Of a stretch of DNA of 64,000 nt, positions 34,830-45,850 are shown piece by piece (position 1 is the stretch's first letter; each line of letters begins with the position of its first letter). The position numbers were made by a program, and so were the translations under genes. The notes beneath the pieces are model-generated. The model searched no databases. It had not been told where the DNA came from and was given only the letters and a program-made list of their open reading frames with translations. The DNA lies in NCBI GenBank assembly GCA_021432635.1, contig MU270138.1, positions 20,536 to 84,535 on the forward strand, in the 5' to 3' direction. Source of the DNA: Thozetella sp. PMI_491. Its lineage: Eukaryota; Ascomycota; Sordariomycetes; Chaetosphaeriales; Chaetosphaeriaceae.

Positions 34830-37060
34830 GAGGAGGAGGTTTGAACAGTGCTGCAATCCAGGCCAGGACGCCAAGAGGTGCCCATGCTGTTTTCACGACT
34901 GCACGATCACGAGATGCAGCGACGGCGAGGCTCGGGATTGCGGGGTGACGTAAGTTGGGGGTTCGAAATGCTTGGCGAGGTCGTGGTTAACGGCACAGCG
35001 CATATACGAACGTACGGTTGGATGGGCAGTAATACTGCGCACCTAGTTCGCCTTAGCGCGAGGCGACTAAGTGTAACTGATGACCACCATCATTGGACAG
35101 GCAGGACCAACGCCTACTGCAATAATAGGACACGGCCATGACCCTGACCCAACCAAGTCGGCGTAATCAGAAGAAAACGATGGGATTCGAGACGTCTTAG
35201 CTGTATGCTTGAAGACAAAAGAGGCATACGGACTAAGGGGAAATTTGTCTAGCCCTCGCTCGGCAGGCGAAGAAAAAAAAAAGAAAATACCCCTTTAATT
35301 TTCTTGGCCGTACACCACCAATCCAGCTTCCATCCTGCAATGGTCGTCGAAATATCCCAGGATTCTACCATACCGGCCCCAATACAAGCGGTCCCGGCGC
35401 GGTCCCGTATACAAAATCTGTAATAATATTTTATTTCATTTCACATCGTTTCATTTGACGCTGGACCTAGGATGGTGTTTGTTGCACGCCGGGAGCTATA
35501 ATGGCAGCAGTACGGAAGCGATATCTTCCCGTCTGCTTCCCGACGAGCCATATATTTCCTTTCTTCTTACGAAAGCAGAGGCCCCCTTAGATGATGGCGT
35601 TGGTGGAAAAACACGGCAGGCACACGTACCGCGCATGGTTTCTCTCCATCAATGATCTAGATCTCCGGCCTCCTGGTCGTCGCCGTCCCGCGCGCCCCTC
35701 AGCCGCCGCTTAGAGGCGCCACATTCCGTGATGCCAGGACACCCATATGCAAGTCTTGCAAACCTCATATGCACCTCCTGTCTGACCTTCTGGGACTCCC
35801 TCTCGTCCGCCCGGCACGAAGCTCTGCCTCCTAGCCGCACCGAGACGCGATCCGGCCGGAATCCCGTCGTGCTTGTACCGGCCCGACGCACCCTCGATGG
35901 CGCGAGGGCAGTGGCGACGAACAGACGGACGAGACCCGGCCAACAGGGTCCGAGGATCGCGAAAGAGATGGGAAATCTAGGATTTCTCATCTTCACTATC
36001 GGCTTTTCGCTCTAAGCGAGATGGTGTGGTGTCAGCCGGTTTTGATAGGCTCTTCTCGCCTATCATGAGACCCGAGACATGGCCATGCTCTCTTCAATTG
36101 CCTCATTACCGCGAGGTGTACTGTATCCCTCAAAGAGATCCGGGCCATGCAGGTGCCAGATGTGCATCGCTGCACCCCAGACCGGCAACGCGAGGTTATG
36201 CAGCCATCCGGCCGACCAGCGGCAGTGCAGCTGCAATGCGTGTGTGGTGAGTGCACATGATCTTTCGGCAACATCCTCGGTGCATGTGCAGCACGATCCC
36301 GGGGCACCCAGTATTGGCGATTATGGCATGTGTCTCTCTAGCCCCTTTACGCTTCAAATTTGGTCTTATCCGTTCGACTGAGCAGACAAACTTTGAGATG
36401 AACGGCTCTATGGTTTGCTCCGCTACCAACGCTTGGGTCTCCGACCCTGAATCGTCCCAGAGTCAGGGGCGAGCCCGCATCGCTCAAGGCAAACCCTTAG
36501 GGGTCAACACCCGTCTCGGCTCCAGGCAGTTGACCGGTCGCCTAACGTAGCGCCCACCGCACCCCAACCTAGTGGGACACCAGACTGGGGGTTTAGACGA
36601 AGATCGTCGAGATCTCGGCCGCTTTCCTAGGCGACGTCTTGGCGCGGAGGAGCATGCGGGTCAATGTGAACCATCCACTAACTCTTACCCCGTCTAGCGC
36701 CGGGGCCTGAAGTGGGAGGTTGATTGGACGACGACTTGGCGCACTGTACGGAGTGCCGTTGCCCGAAACCTGTCGGAGCGTGCCAGCATGCTGCATGCTA
36801 CGTAGGCTTTTTCTCTCTTTCTCGCTGCGTGTCTCGTGCTAGCCCCGGCCACTAGAGGGCAGTCTAAGATCTAACCAGCCTGGCGTGCGTGCCTGGGAGC
36901 CCTCTCATGTGCTCACGGGACGGGAGGCTAAGGTTCACGCTATCTCCCGCAGTGCTTGGGAGGAAGGTAGTCTAGCTGGTGGGGGCAAGGACTGCTGACA
37001 TTGACTCTAGTGTCATAAGATGGTAGGCTATTTTGAGATATCGCTACCGGCCACCGTTGT

Positions 37061-37077
37061 CCCCCCCCGGGGGGGGG
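37061..37077. repeat. C8G9 self-complementary tract
   Basis: Eight C directly followed by nine G, a perfect palindromic homopolymer junction in non-coding DNA. Confidence 0.85.
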
Positions 37078-37135
37078 CTATCTAGGGCGTTGGCTCGGAT
37101 GGATGCTATCGCGGAGTAGCCAAATGGCAGCCCTC

Positions 37136-37170
37136 ATGAGCCACCGCGTCAGTGGTGGCCGGTGGCTCAT
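37136..37170. repeat. 11-bp inverted repeat (hairpin)
   Basis: ATGAGCCACCG at 37136-37146 is exactly complementary to CGGTGGCTCAT at 37160-37170, with a 13-nt spacer. Confidence 0.85.
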
Positions 37171-38675
37171 CTAGGGTTTTCTTTTATTCTTGGTACCAGG
37201 CGGATTAGTGCCGTGTGCCTCGCCTACTCGGCCACACGGATTGGTTACCAGTCCTGACCCGTGCACGCATCGACAGCTCTCGAGCATGCCTTTGTTCTGC
37301 TGAGGATGATGATCAGATGGCGCCGGCGTTGCCTTGCGATGCCGAGCCCCCGGACTTGGAGCCAAGGACAAAGACTACTGAGCACTAGGTCTTTTAATCT
37401 GGTAGCAACGGCCAATCCACTGTCACAGGTGTGTTCCCACGAGAGCTTGACTGGCTAGCTCCAAGAGGCCTAGGAACGGTGGTCAAATCTACCCCAGAGC
37501 TTCTACAAGGCAATCTAGATCTGGTTCAGCTCAGAGGACATGACACGCGCTAGCGCCCGCCTCATCTGCACCAGCCTTGTTTTTGCAACAAGGCTCCAAG
37601 CCGCAAGTAGAAGAAAAATTCTTGCACCATTTGGAATCAGATTTTCAGCAGCGCCAGAGGTGCAGCAGAGCTTTGCGGTGTGCCCCAGCATGCTTGATTC
37701 GACGGTTGCCCGTGAGAAGGCACGCAGGTTGCTTCGACTAGGTGGCCCGGCCGTGAGACAGTCTCGGCGGCCACCCAGCTTGGACTCACTCTAAAGGTGA
37801 GACATCCTAGGGAAAGACCGGGGCGACGGAGAGATATGCATCGCTGCAAAGCTCGCTGTGGCTGGCCTGTGCTACGACACATCCCCCGTAGCTCGCTGCA
37901 ACACCCGAGAATGCTAACAATGTGCAGCTGCACTCCGTAGTGATCGACCCCTCCCTCTGATCTTAGCAGGTGCCAGCTTTGTGGAGGTAGGGGTAGCGAC
38001 AAGGAACCGGGCCCTAGATAGGTTGGCAGACCTTTGCTGACAGTTCGTTTCTGAGACTCTAAGGCAAACAACGGTTCGAGGCGAGCGAACTGCCTTGTGC
38101 TACCAGCGTTTGTCACGACAATCACGAGACCACAAGTTTGGTGATGAATACATGATTTTTGTTGATTACAATATTGCTAAGCTCCTCTCCAAAAAGAGTG
38201 GCCCGAGTCCCTCGAAGCCTGACGACACCGACGATACGCCACAGTTTGTCCTGAGTAAATTTTCCCTTTCCTCGTACCCGTGTCCTCGGTCGTCCATGGC
38301 GTCTCCCGAAACAGCCCTCGTTTTTTTTTCCCTCAGCCTTTCCCAAGATTTCTTCCCCCTTCCTGAAGTCCTAGCACCCAGGAGCCGAGCCCCCGGTACC
38401 CCATCCCAGCCGTCGGGAAGGCTGGCGTTATGCTAAATACATGTCGAACGCCGACTGATGCCGAGTGAAAAATGATCGCAGACTGATGTATGCCCATTAT
38501 TGTGCTGATGTAACGTATATAATAAGTGCGCGTGATAACATGCCTCCCACCTCGTGCCGATAATCATAGTGTATAGCAATTATGTTGAGAAATCCCTAGC
38601 GGGGAACTGTTGCTTAAAGTGGATTGATGTCCTGAAGGAGGAGCGGTGTTGGCTTGTGTAGCCCCGGTCAGGCGT

Positions 38676-39878
38676 TTATGAGACCTGGGCCTGCTTGGCA
38701 CGCTGAATCTCCTTCTTGGTGCGTCGGTCTCGGGCATCTTTGATGCCTGCCAACTTGTGGGTAGCCGCCGGGAAGTAATCGGTTCGCTTGGTCTTCTTGG
38801 TCTTGTTGTCAGGGTTGGCGTGAAGGTCAAGATGTGACTCGTAGTTGTCCCCTCGGTTGAATGTCTTGTTGCAGAACTCGCACTTGACGTTGTACAGCTT
38901 CAGGTGGATACTGGTTTTTGTGTGTTAGTGGCAAGTCCGTTTTTGATCATACAAGTTAGAGACTCACGAGTTAATATGCCTCTTGAGGTGCTCCGTCCGC
39001 TTGAACTTGGCCTGGCACTCAGGCCAGTCACACTTGAACTTCCTAGAGGGAGCCACGGACACCTCGACTAGTAAGGGGGCCGTCTTGCTGCAGCGCTTGA
39101 TTCCGGCGGGAGGGCGGCTCGGGGGCAGACCAGAGCCTTGGATCTTCCTGAGGACAGTGGTCTTCTGGCGAGCGCCCTCAGTGAAGAGCTTCCGCTTGAC
39201 GCTGTCGCAGGTGCCCGGCCTTATGGTAGAGGCCATGGAGCTGAGGGGAGATCCTCTCCTCTCAAAATTGACGGGGCTGTCTCCCAAGACCCAGGTCTGT
39301 GAGATGTCTGCCGACGCGTGGCTCTTGATCGAGTGCGAGGGTGTGGGAATGAAGAAGGAGGGGAGGCTGTCCGAGAAGGAATACTGGTCCATGTTCTGGG
39401 GCGTGAACTGGCTGTTGCAGTTGCCGGAGCCCAGCGTGGCCTCGACCATGGCGTCGTACCGCGTTGGTGTGTAGGGCAGCCCTTCCATCTCGGAGAGCTT
39501 CTCCATCTCGATGGGGAAACACGTCGAGACTGCCGAGGAAGGCGGCGTGACGTCAAAACTGAGCGAGTCAACTGAGCCATAGGACGAATCAAAGTCGGTG
39601 GACAGCGATGGGGGCCGAGAGACGGACCGCTCCGACGAGCCTGGAGTGAACGGGTTGCTGTAGGACTCGAAGTCGATGGATCCCGGCAGCGGACGGGGCG
39701 TCGTCCGCTCTGTGTGGTCGAATGCGTGGAAGGTAGTGTTGAATCCCGCTGTGGTGCAAGGGAAGGCCAGGCCAGGGCAAGCCGATGCCTGGCTGCCGAA
39801 GCCGGCCTGGCCGGCGAAGTCCATGTTCTCGCCATGCTCCATCTTGAGGTCCTTTAGGTCCAGATACGTCAATTCCAT
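38676..39878 (-). CDS. Two-finger C2H2 transcription factor, BrlA-like family
   Basis: Probable nuclear DNA-binding regulator. Exons 39878-38968 and 38910-38676 give 381 residues. Both zinc fingers are at the C terminus and the intron cuts the first one. Finger 1 is C-X4-C-X12-H-X4-H (CDWPECQAKFKRTEHLKRH) and finger 2 is C-X2-C-X12-H-X3-H (CEFCNKTFNRGDNYESH). A basic tail follows (NKTKKTKRTDYFPAA and RDRRTKKEIQRAKQ). This arrangement, with EHLKRH in finger 1 and a DYFPAA-like tail, resembles BrlA-type conidiation regulators of ascomycetes, but I cannot confirm orthology. The first 270 residues are Ser/Pro/Thr-rich and disordered, as in activation regions. The gene stands alone between two long gene-poor intervals, a pattern often seen for developmentally regulated genes. 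Confidence 0.85.
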
Positions 39879-41111
39879 TGTTGATGGCCTGAGTCGCGTT
39901 CGTAGCCGAGGAGTGCGAAAGGGACGGTGGTCCGGAGGGGCTTGATGGGGATTGTAGGAGGCGGGTTACTTGCCCTGCTGTGTGGGTGAGAGGAGCTGAG
40001 GGGTGGTGGCAGGTATTGAAATATTCCAGGGGGAGCAATGGAAAGGGCTCTTGTAGTTATACAGGAGCCTTCGAAATGATCGTCAAGGGGAAGACAACCA
40101 AATAGATCCCTAGGGTGAATAACCGTCAACAGGAGGTAGGATGAGCAGGAAAGCTATTAAGTGGGAAATAGCTTCCCAATATAAGGGAGCGCGGTGGGCC
40201 GGGCTGCCGCGTGCTGGAATGTTGGCCCCGCGATGGACGAGTGTGTCTAGCTCAGGCCTGTGCTTGAGGCTGGACTATCACCGCAACGGCTGGGGCAAGG
40301 TACATGGGGACCCGGGAGGTGAGAGAAAGAGAGACAGCAACTGAGGTACCCGAGTACCTCCCCCATGCCGGCGTGAACAAGGTCGACATGGGTCTCCACC
40401 GGGGCTATTGCTTGCATTGAGTGGCTGTTTTGGAGACTTGAGACCACTTGGCCCTGGCTCACGAAGACAGGCGCTGCGAGTCTCACTTCGCCTAGGGCTA
40501 GTCGCCCCATAGTCAAACCACGTCGGAATGGAGGCGAAGAGGTACCCGATCGTGGCTTGGGCTTTTTCCCTTGGCCCTCCGTGAAGGTCAGGAACCAACA
40601 GGTTGGCACTAGTCGAGGTGTGGACAAACAAAGCACGTCTCTTTGTGGATATGGCTTCAGGTAGCCAATACGCCCACCACCATGCAGGCACACCTCGCTC
40701 TCTACTAGGTGTTGTTTTGCGAACTTTTGTAGGTCGAGATTCGGCTTTGCCGTTGCATCTTTGCGGGCTCCCCCCCCCCCCCCCCCCCCCCCTTTTCCCC
40801 CTCCACCCTTCTCATCCCACCCGGACGGCTTTTTCCATCTTGACGCTCGCTCTTGTCACCAAATGGCCCGTAGTCAATCCTCTCGGCAGCTCTCGTCCGG
40901 GCGGGATGGGGTAGCGCCATCCCAAGTGAGGCTTGACGGCCATGTGTGGGGGCTTGAGGCCCACCTCGCAGTGACCAGGACGAACCATCCAAAAAGCAAA
41001 GGGGCCCTGCGACTGCCAGACATCTATGTAGATCGGCCGAGAGGCCGTGAGGAGCCTAGAGGGGGGGTCAGATTGGCAAATCGGCCACCTGTGGAGGAGG
41101 AGGAGGAGGAG
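39879..41111. other. Gene-poor region upstream of the C2H2 gene, with C23 tract
   Basis: Promoter side of the C2H2 gene. A run of 23 C (40770-40792) and a (GAG)n purine stretch just before the assembly gap are the main features. No gene seen. Confidence 0.5.
40770..40792. repeat. Poly-C tract (C23)
   Basis: Uninterrupted run of 23 cytosines on the plus strand in non-coding DNA. Confidence 0.9.
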
Positions 41112-41291
41112 NNNNNNNNNNNNNNNNNNNNNNNNNNNNNNNNNNNNNNNNNNNNNNNNNNNNNNNNNNNNNNNNNNNNNNNNNNNNNNNNNNNNNNNNN
41201 NNNNNNNNNNNNNNNNNNNNNNNNNNNNNNNNNNNNNNNNNNNNNNNNNNNNNNNNNNNNNNNNNNNNNNNNNNNNNNNNNNNNNNNNNNN
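41112..41291. other. Assembly gap (180 N) with purine flanks
   Basis: 180 unknown bases bounded by (GAG)n on the left and a run of 15 G (41292-41306) on the right. Any frame read through it is meaningless. Confidence 0.99.
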
Positions 41292-41306
41292 GGGGGGGGG
41301 GGGGGG

Positions 41307-44300
41307 CGGCAGATCTCGGGAGTGCATGGGATGGGGCCTGGGAGGAATGGCGATAACACTGGATGGAATGAAGATTGCCCAGCCATGTATGTACACCTGA
41401 GGGGGTTACTTCGGGGCGGGTTGGAGAGGAGACCCCCCTCCCCGGTCGGTGATCAGTCAAAAACCCCCGAACGTCAGAGTGCGTCGAGGGGGCAACTCAT
41501 TGAGCCAAAGTAAAGCCGTGTCCTCCGGCCGTGTTCACTCTGGGGGAGGGGGAAGGGCGAGTGGGTGCGAGTATGCATGTCTAGCTGCGTCTAAAGTCCT
41601 GGTGAGGCCCACGCACTAAGAGCTACATGGGCAAATTGGGACGAGACTCTGGCCCCCCAGCGGAGGGAGGCTCAGAGTGGGCTCCGACGGGCGACGGGCG
41701 ACGGGGGTGGGAGGGAGTTGGAAACGGGTCTACCGAGGTGACGGTGCAGCCATCATGGACGTCCACAGAGAGATCGATGCGACTAGCGGAGCTCATGCAG
41801 CGGCACTAGGCAAGCCAGGGTACCAGTCCTACAGTAGCAGTACGGAGTATGGCGAGCTGCAGGCCACTAGCAGTAGCACTAAGCACCGCGGGCCCTGTCT
41901 GCGCTGGCCTAACGCCCGAGCGGCTTCCCCTGCTCACCGGCTCACGCACAACCGCATCTGTCACCTCCGGTTTCCGTGGAAGGCAACAATATCGGCGTCC
42001 GCGTAGCGTCTGCGGGTGCATCAACCGAGGCGATGGCGTGGCCGCCTCTCCTAGCACTCTCTCGATTGGAGCTGCGGGCGAGGGCATACCCCTTCCTAGC
42101 CCCTGCTGGACGCAACGGCGCGAGGTGTGTTGTTTGCCCCCCCTTTCCCCGCAGCCCGGTCGCTTATCCATGGTTTCTGGCTTCCCCCCTCGTCTTGAAC
42201 CTCCTTCCTTCATCAGATTGCGCTTGCCCCGTGCTTTGCCCGAGAAATTGAGCAACTGGAAGCTAAAGACCGCCGAGCCGTAGCCGGAAGCAGTGCAGGC
42301 GCTCCGAAAAGGACGAAGTACAATTCCGCGCAGGGAAGGAAAACCATCCCTAGAGGCCATGAGGGCGGCAACCATGAAGCGCATGGCCTGAAATGGGGAT
42401 CCTCTGGGAGATCTGAACAGGGGGCCAGGAGATCTTGGTTTGTTCCGTGCTTGCATGCAGCCCCGAGAAGGCAAGGTACAGACGGCAGTACACAGTGCCG
42501 GCGGCGTATCCGCCTAGTGCACGCCCCGGTTGGGCTAAGGGGGGGATCTCGTCCTAACCCCACGAAAAAAGAAGCTTATCTCAACGTGTGTGGAGCCCGC
42601 AGGGGCACTGTGGAGCCTTCCTTCCCTGTCCTAGAAAGGTAGGCATTAGGTGCTACAAGCACGACATCCTGGTCCGTCCTCCCTCTCTCTACAGGGCGGC
42701 TCCGGGCTTGCACGGCGTCGCGCTTACCTCCAACAGACTACCATCAAAGTTTCGCCGCCCCCTCGCCCTCGCAGCCTCCCCAAGGGACGAATCTGGCTGA
42801 GCAACCGTCAACACGAGGATGCAGTAGTGTGCAGCCTTTAGTGTAGCCCTCTGGCTCGTCAGTTCATAACATGCATAAGAGATAAAATAAAAAAAGAAAC
42901 GCTGAGAACCTTCACCTTGTTGACAAACACCATCTCTACGCCTTGGTTGGTCCGTCGCCCAAGCCGTGGCGTCGCCTAGCAGGGTGCCGCACACCTCCGA
43001 TCGAGGCCTCGTCTTCCTCGCATTGCTTTCTCAACCCTCCTTCAGGGCCGTGCGGGCGTCGACCCAGGTCCCCCCCTCCATTGACACACCCAGCGAGCGT
43101 CCCGTCCTCTCTTTGCCATTCCCCATCTCTGTCCTGCCGCGCTACGGTTCTACTGCGGCAGTCAGGCCTGCCTGTCTCGTTTGACGGTCCTGCGGCCGTC
43201 AGGCCAAAGACCCAGCATCAAGTATCACACGGCTCACCCACAACCCTGCGCCAGACCGCGCCCACACTATCCAAAGGTGAGACCTATTTAGCCCCGTATC
43301 GAGAGAAGATAGATTGGGATACTCGTACCGTTGAGTGCTGATCACGTCCGTGGGCTCTTGGCGAAAAGACGTCGGAGGCGTCGTGAAAGCGCCGATGTTC
43401 TCACTGACTCACCACACAGACGATGGGGATCCCAGTTTTGCTGGCTCTCGTTGGTTGAGATGCGCCTAGCTTCTCAATGCAGCCACCGAGGCGCCGCCGT
43501 GTCACTGTGAGTGTTCGAGATTCATCACTCGGCATCGGCCAAATGGTAGCCCAGGGGATGTGCGTCCTGCTACTTTTATTGTGCACGCAACGATGGCGAC
43601 ATGGGCGGGCGGCCGCGAGGCTCTCCCAGATTCCTGCTCCATAGAGCCACTCCTGTCCCTTCAACGCAGGTAGGTTTTGGTAGCCCGGGATCGGTGGCGT
43701 AGCAATATATGTCCTAATTGAGCACATACAGTGGCCTGCAGGCTGTCTTTCGAACCCACGGACGCTCGGCTGGCGCCATATCCAGTGTTGCGGGGACTGA
43801 TGGACAAGATCACTCGCTAGCTTCCCGTATAGCAACTCTATGTCGGGGGGTCCAGGTGTATTTTGAGAGCAGCGCCAACTTTTGGTGAAGCGCAGAGTTC
43901 CTGCTCGCCGTGATGCTGCCGGAGATGGCGTCCAAGCCGTTCGGATCCCCAACTAGCCGACATGAGAGGGTGTTTTGGGTGGTTGCTGCAGGTGATAACG
44001 CAGTAGCTGAACTCTAGCAGCCCTTAACCAGGTGTTGAACTTGTCTCCCTTCCCGCCGTCATGGCACCGCTCGTCAAGGAGAGGGAGTAGAGAAGCGCCT
44101 GGCGATCCTGCTCTTGGGCGTTTTTCTTTTCCTCGACCTGTGCCGATGTCACTTTCTCACCTTCAAATTCGACTAGGGCCAGAATCGGCGTTTTTTTTTT
44201 CTTTTTTCCCTCGTCGCGAGAGTGACACTAGCCTGTTGATCACCCCGGTGATCGCCGGTACGATAGAGCAGCCATCAGGGGTGTGCCACTAGAGCACAGA

Positions 44301-44835
44301 TAGCCAGCCATTGTGGACATGTATAAATATATATCCATTGGGCCATGGGCAGAGAACCCGAAGTTGTGCGCTCGCATTTAGGAAACAACATCCATGCACC
44401 TGCACAAACACCACGCGACCCACGGCTCGTACACCTCGCCATGGATGCAGCCGACACATGATAAGAGAGCATCGTGACCACTAGCTCCGAACTGGCTTCC
44501 CACTTCCTGCTTGTCTGATTGCGCGGGCTACGGCGCCTCCTACTTGCTAGACTAATCTGTTGGCATTCGCTACCTGTTTGTACTAGTTAGTTTCCGACCG
44601 GCCCGTGACCTGCTCCATGCTTGCTTCCCCCCTACCCCCCTTGCGACCTCTGACCCCTCCCTCAAACCCCTGTCGCTCAACTTCAAAAGCCAACCGGCGG
44701 CTGCCAGGCCAATTGTCGCATTGCTAGGCCGTCAGCTGAGCTGCATGGAAGCCTCCGACAACCTTGCCCCGGGCCACCCCCTCGACAACAACGGCCGCTG
44801 ATAGCACACATGGCGGCGAGGAGGCTGGAGACCCT
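41307..44835. other. Gene-poor interval
   Basis: About 3.5 kb without a supported gene. The longest open frames (minus 41806-42474 and 43401-43952) have atypical composition, and the second starts at TTG. Stop-containing CTAG tetranucleotides are frequent by eye. No transposon protein motif was recognised. Confidence 0.45.
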
Positions 44836-44838
44836 TGA

Positions 44839-45060
44839 GTCCCTTTGTGCCACCAATTTGTGGACAATTCTTTGGACGATGTTCTGGACTGCTCCTCCGC
44901 ATACCTTATAGAATTACAAGCTGTGCTCTAGACCCTGGCGGCGCATTTCCGCGACCTGAACTTCGGGAAGGCGTTGACTAGGTTGCGATGATGGTCTTAT
45001 ACGAGGCGTTGTGCCTCATGGAACCTGCGACTACTGGCACTATCGCGGAAATTTGGGACT
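44839..45060 (+). pseudogene. Decayed gene remnant with in-frame TAG/TGA stops
   Basis: Read in the frame of 44863, the translation looks protein-like but is broken: CHQFVDNSLDDVLDCSSAY, then LIELQAVL, a TAG stop, then TLAAHFRDLNFGKALTRLR, then TGA and further stops. The helical pattern (LxxVLxxL...ELQAVLxTLAxHF) recalls N-terminal helical domains of fungal NLR/STAND proteins, but this is only a guess from spacing. The TAG stop in the sequence context L-Q-A-V-L-[stop]-T-L could come from CAG by a C-to-T change, as repeat-induced point mutation would give. No start codon is seen. Confidence 0.35.
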
Positions 45061-45110
45061 CTTTAGACCTGGGCAGAGAGATGAAGACTAGGTTAAGCTA
45101 GTTGAGCCTA

Positions 45111-45780
45111 GAGTGTTCTTGTCCCCCCTGCAGAGGGAGACGCGGCCGGAGAGTCAAGAACTGGAGGCACCGGAAGCCGTAGGAACGCCTCGTACTCTAG
45201 AGGTCTACCCGAGATGGAATCTATGGCGCCTAGATGGCGCTAGGAGGGCTGCTAGGCTGCTGCCAGAACTCCCTGGTTCGATAGCGAGAGAGGCTAAGGA
45301 GGACCGCACCTCCTGCAGGTGTGGTATGCATGCATGGAACTCTCCTTGCGGTCTGATGTTCGCGCTCCCCGAGGCTGGTCGCCGGATAAGCTATGCGAGG
45401 GGCTGAGAACTATCAGCAGGATTACCTTTCCACCAGCTGATTCTGGAATGTCTCCTTCCTCGCTCGGCGAATGGGTATCGCGCATACCAGAGGCATTCTA
45501 TTGTTGGAGGGCCTTGACCGCGGAGTGGGGGGATGTCATCATGGGCTGCTCGGAAGAGTTGCATAAGCTTTCAATTTCTACTATCGGAGCTGGACCGATC
45601 CACCAGAGAGTCCAGGTCGCTTCAGGTTAAACGGCCGAGTCGTCTAAGATGTCCTTCGATGGGCGTTAGAGGGAGTTGCTCTCATCGCCTAACCCGACTG
45701 TACTAGACCACCCTGAAAGGTTGTGCTCCGGTTCTAGAAGCTCAGAGATCGAATCGAGAACGGTATACCTATGCTTCAAT
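45111..45780. other. Gene-poor stretch downstream of GCD1
   Basis: Several short open frames without resemblance to known proteins; it may continue the decayed sequence to the left. Contains the 3' region of GCD1. Confidence 0.4.
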
Positions 45781-45850
45781 CTGCCTCAGTCTGCCTCAGT
45801 CTGCCTCAGTCTGCCTCAGTCTGCCTCAGTCTGCCTCAGTCTGCCTCAGT
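45781..45850. repeat. Seven perfect copies of a 10-bp tandem repeat
   Basis: The unit CTGCCTCAGT is repeated seven times without a mismatch. On the minus strand the unit ACTGAGGCAG makes up the last codons and the stop of GCD1 and the beginning of its 3' UTR. Confidence 0.97.

Larger units (their letters stand above)
34830..38675. other. Long gene-poor interval
   Basis: About 3.8 kb between the start of the LRR gene and the 3' end of the C2H2 gene. The many open frames are short, mostly lack ATG, and match no family I know. A frame of about 110 codons on the minus strand near 35650-35990 is the longest with ATG. Structural oddities at 37061-37077 and 37136-37170 are listed separately. Confidence 0.45.

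Noticed and set aside
35649-35996. Minus-strand frame of about 115 codons
   Set aside because: The long frame starts at GTG; an internal ATG exists, but the Arg-rich product is unlike known proteins and a second frame is equally open.
37082-37200. Possible CRISPR-like or rRNA-like repeats near the hairpin
   Set aside because: Only one inverted repeat and no regular direct repeats; the host is eukaryotic and no rRNA sequence is recognised.
41024-41513. Open frames running through the N gap
   Set aside because: They exist only because unknown bases cannot contain a stop.
43401-43952. Minus-strand frame of 183 codons in the gene-poor block
   Set aside because: It starts at TTG, shows no family features and has unusual composition; kept only as part of the unassigned interval.
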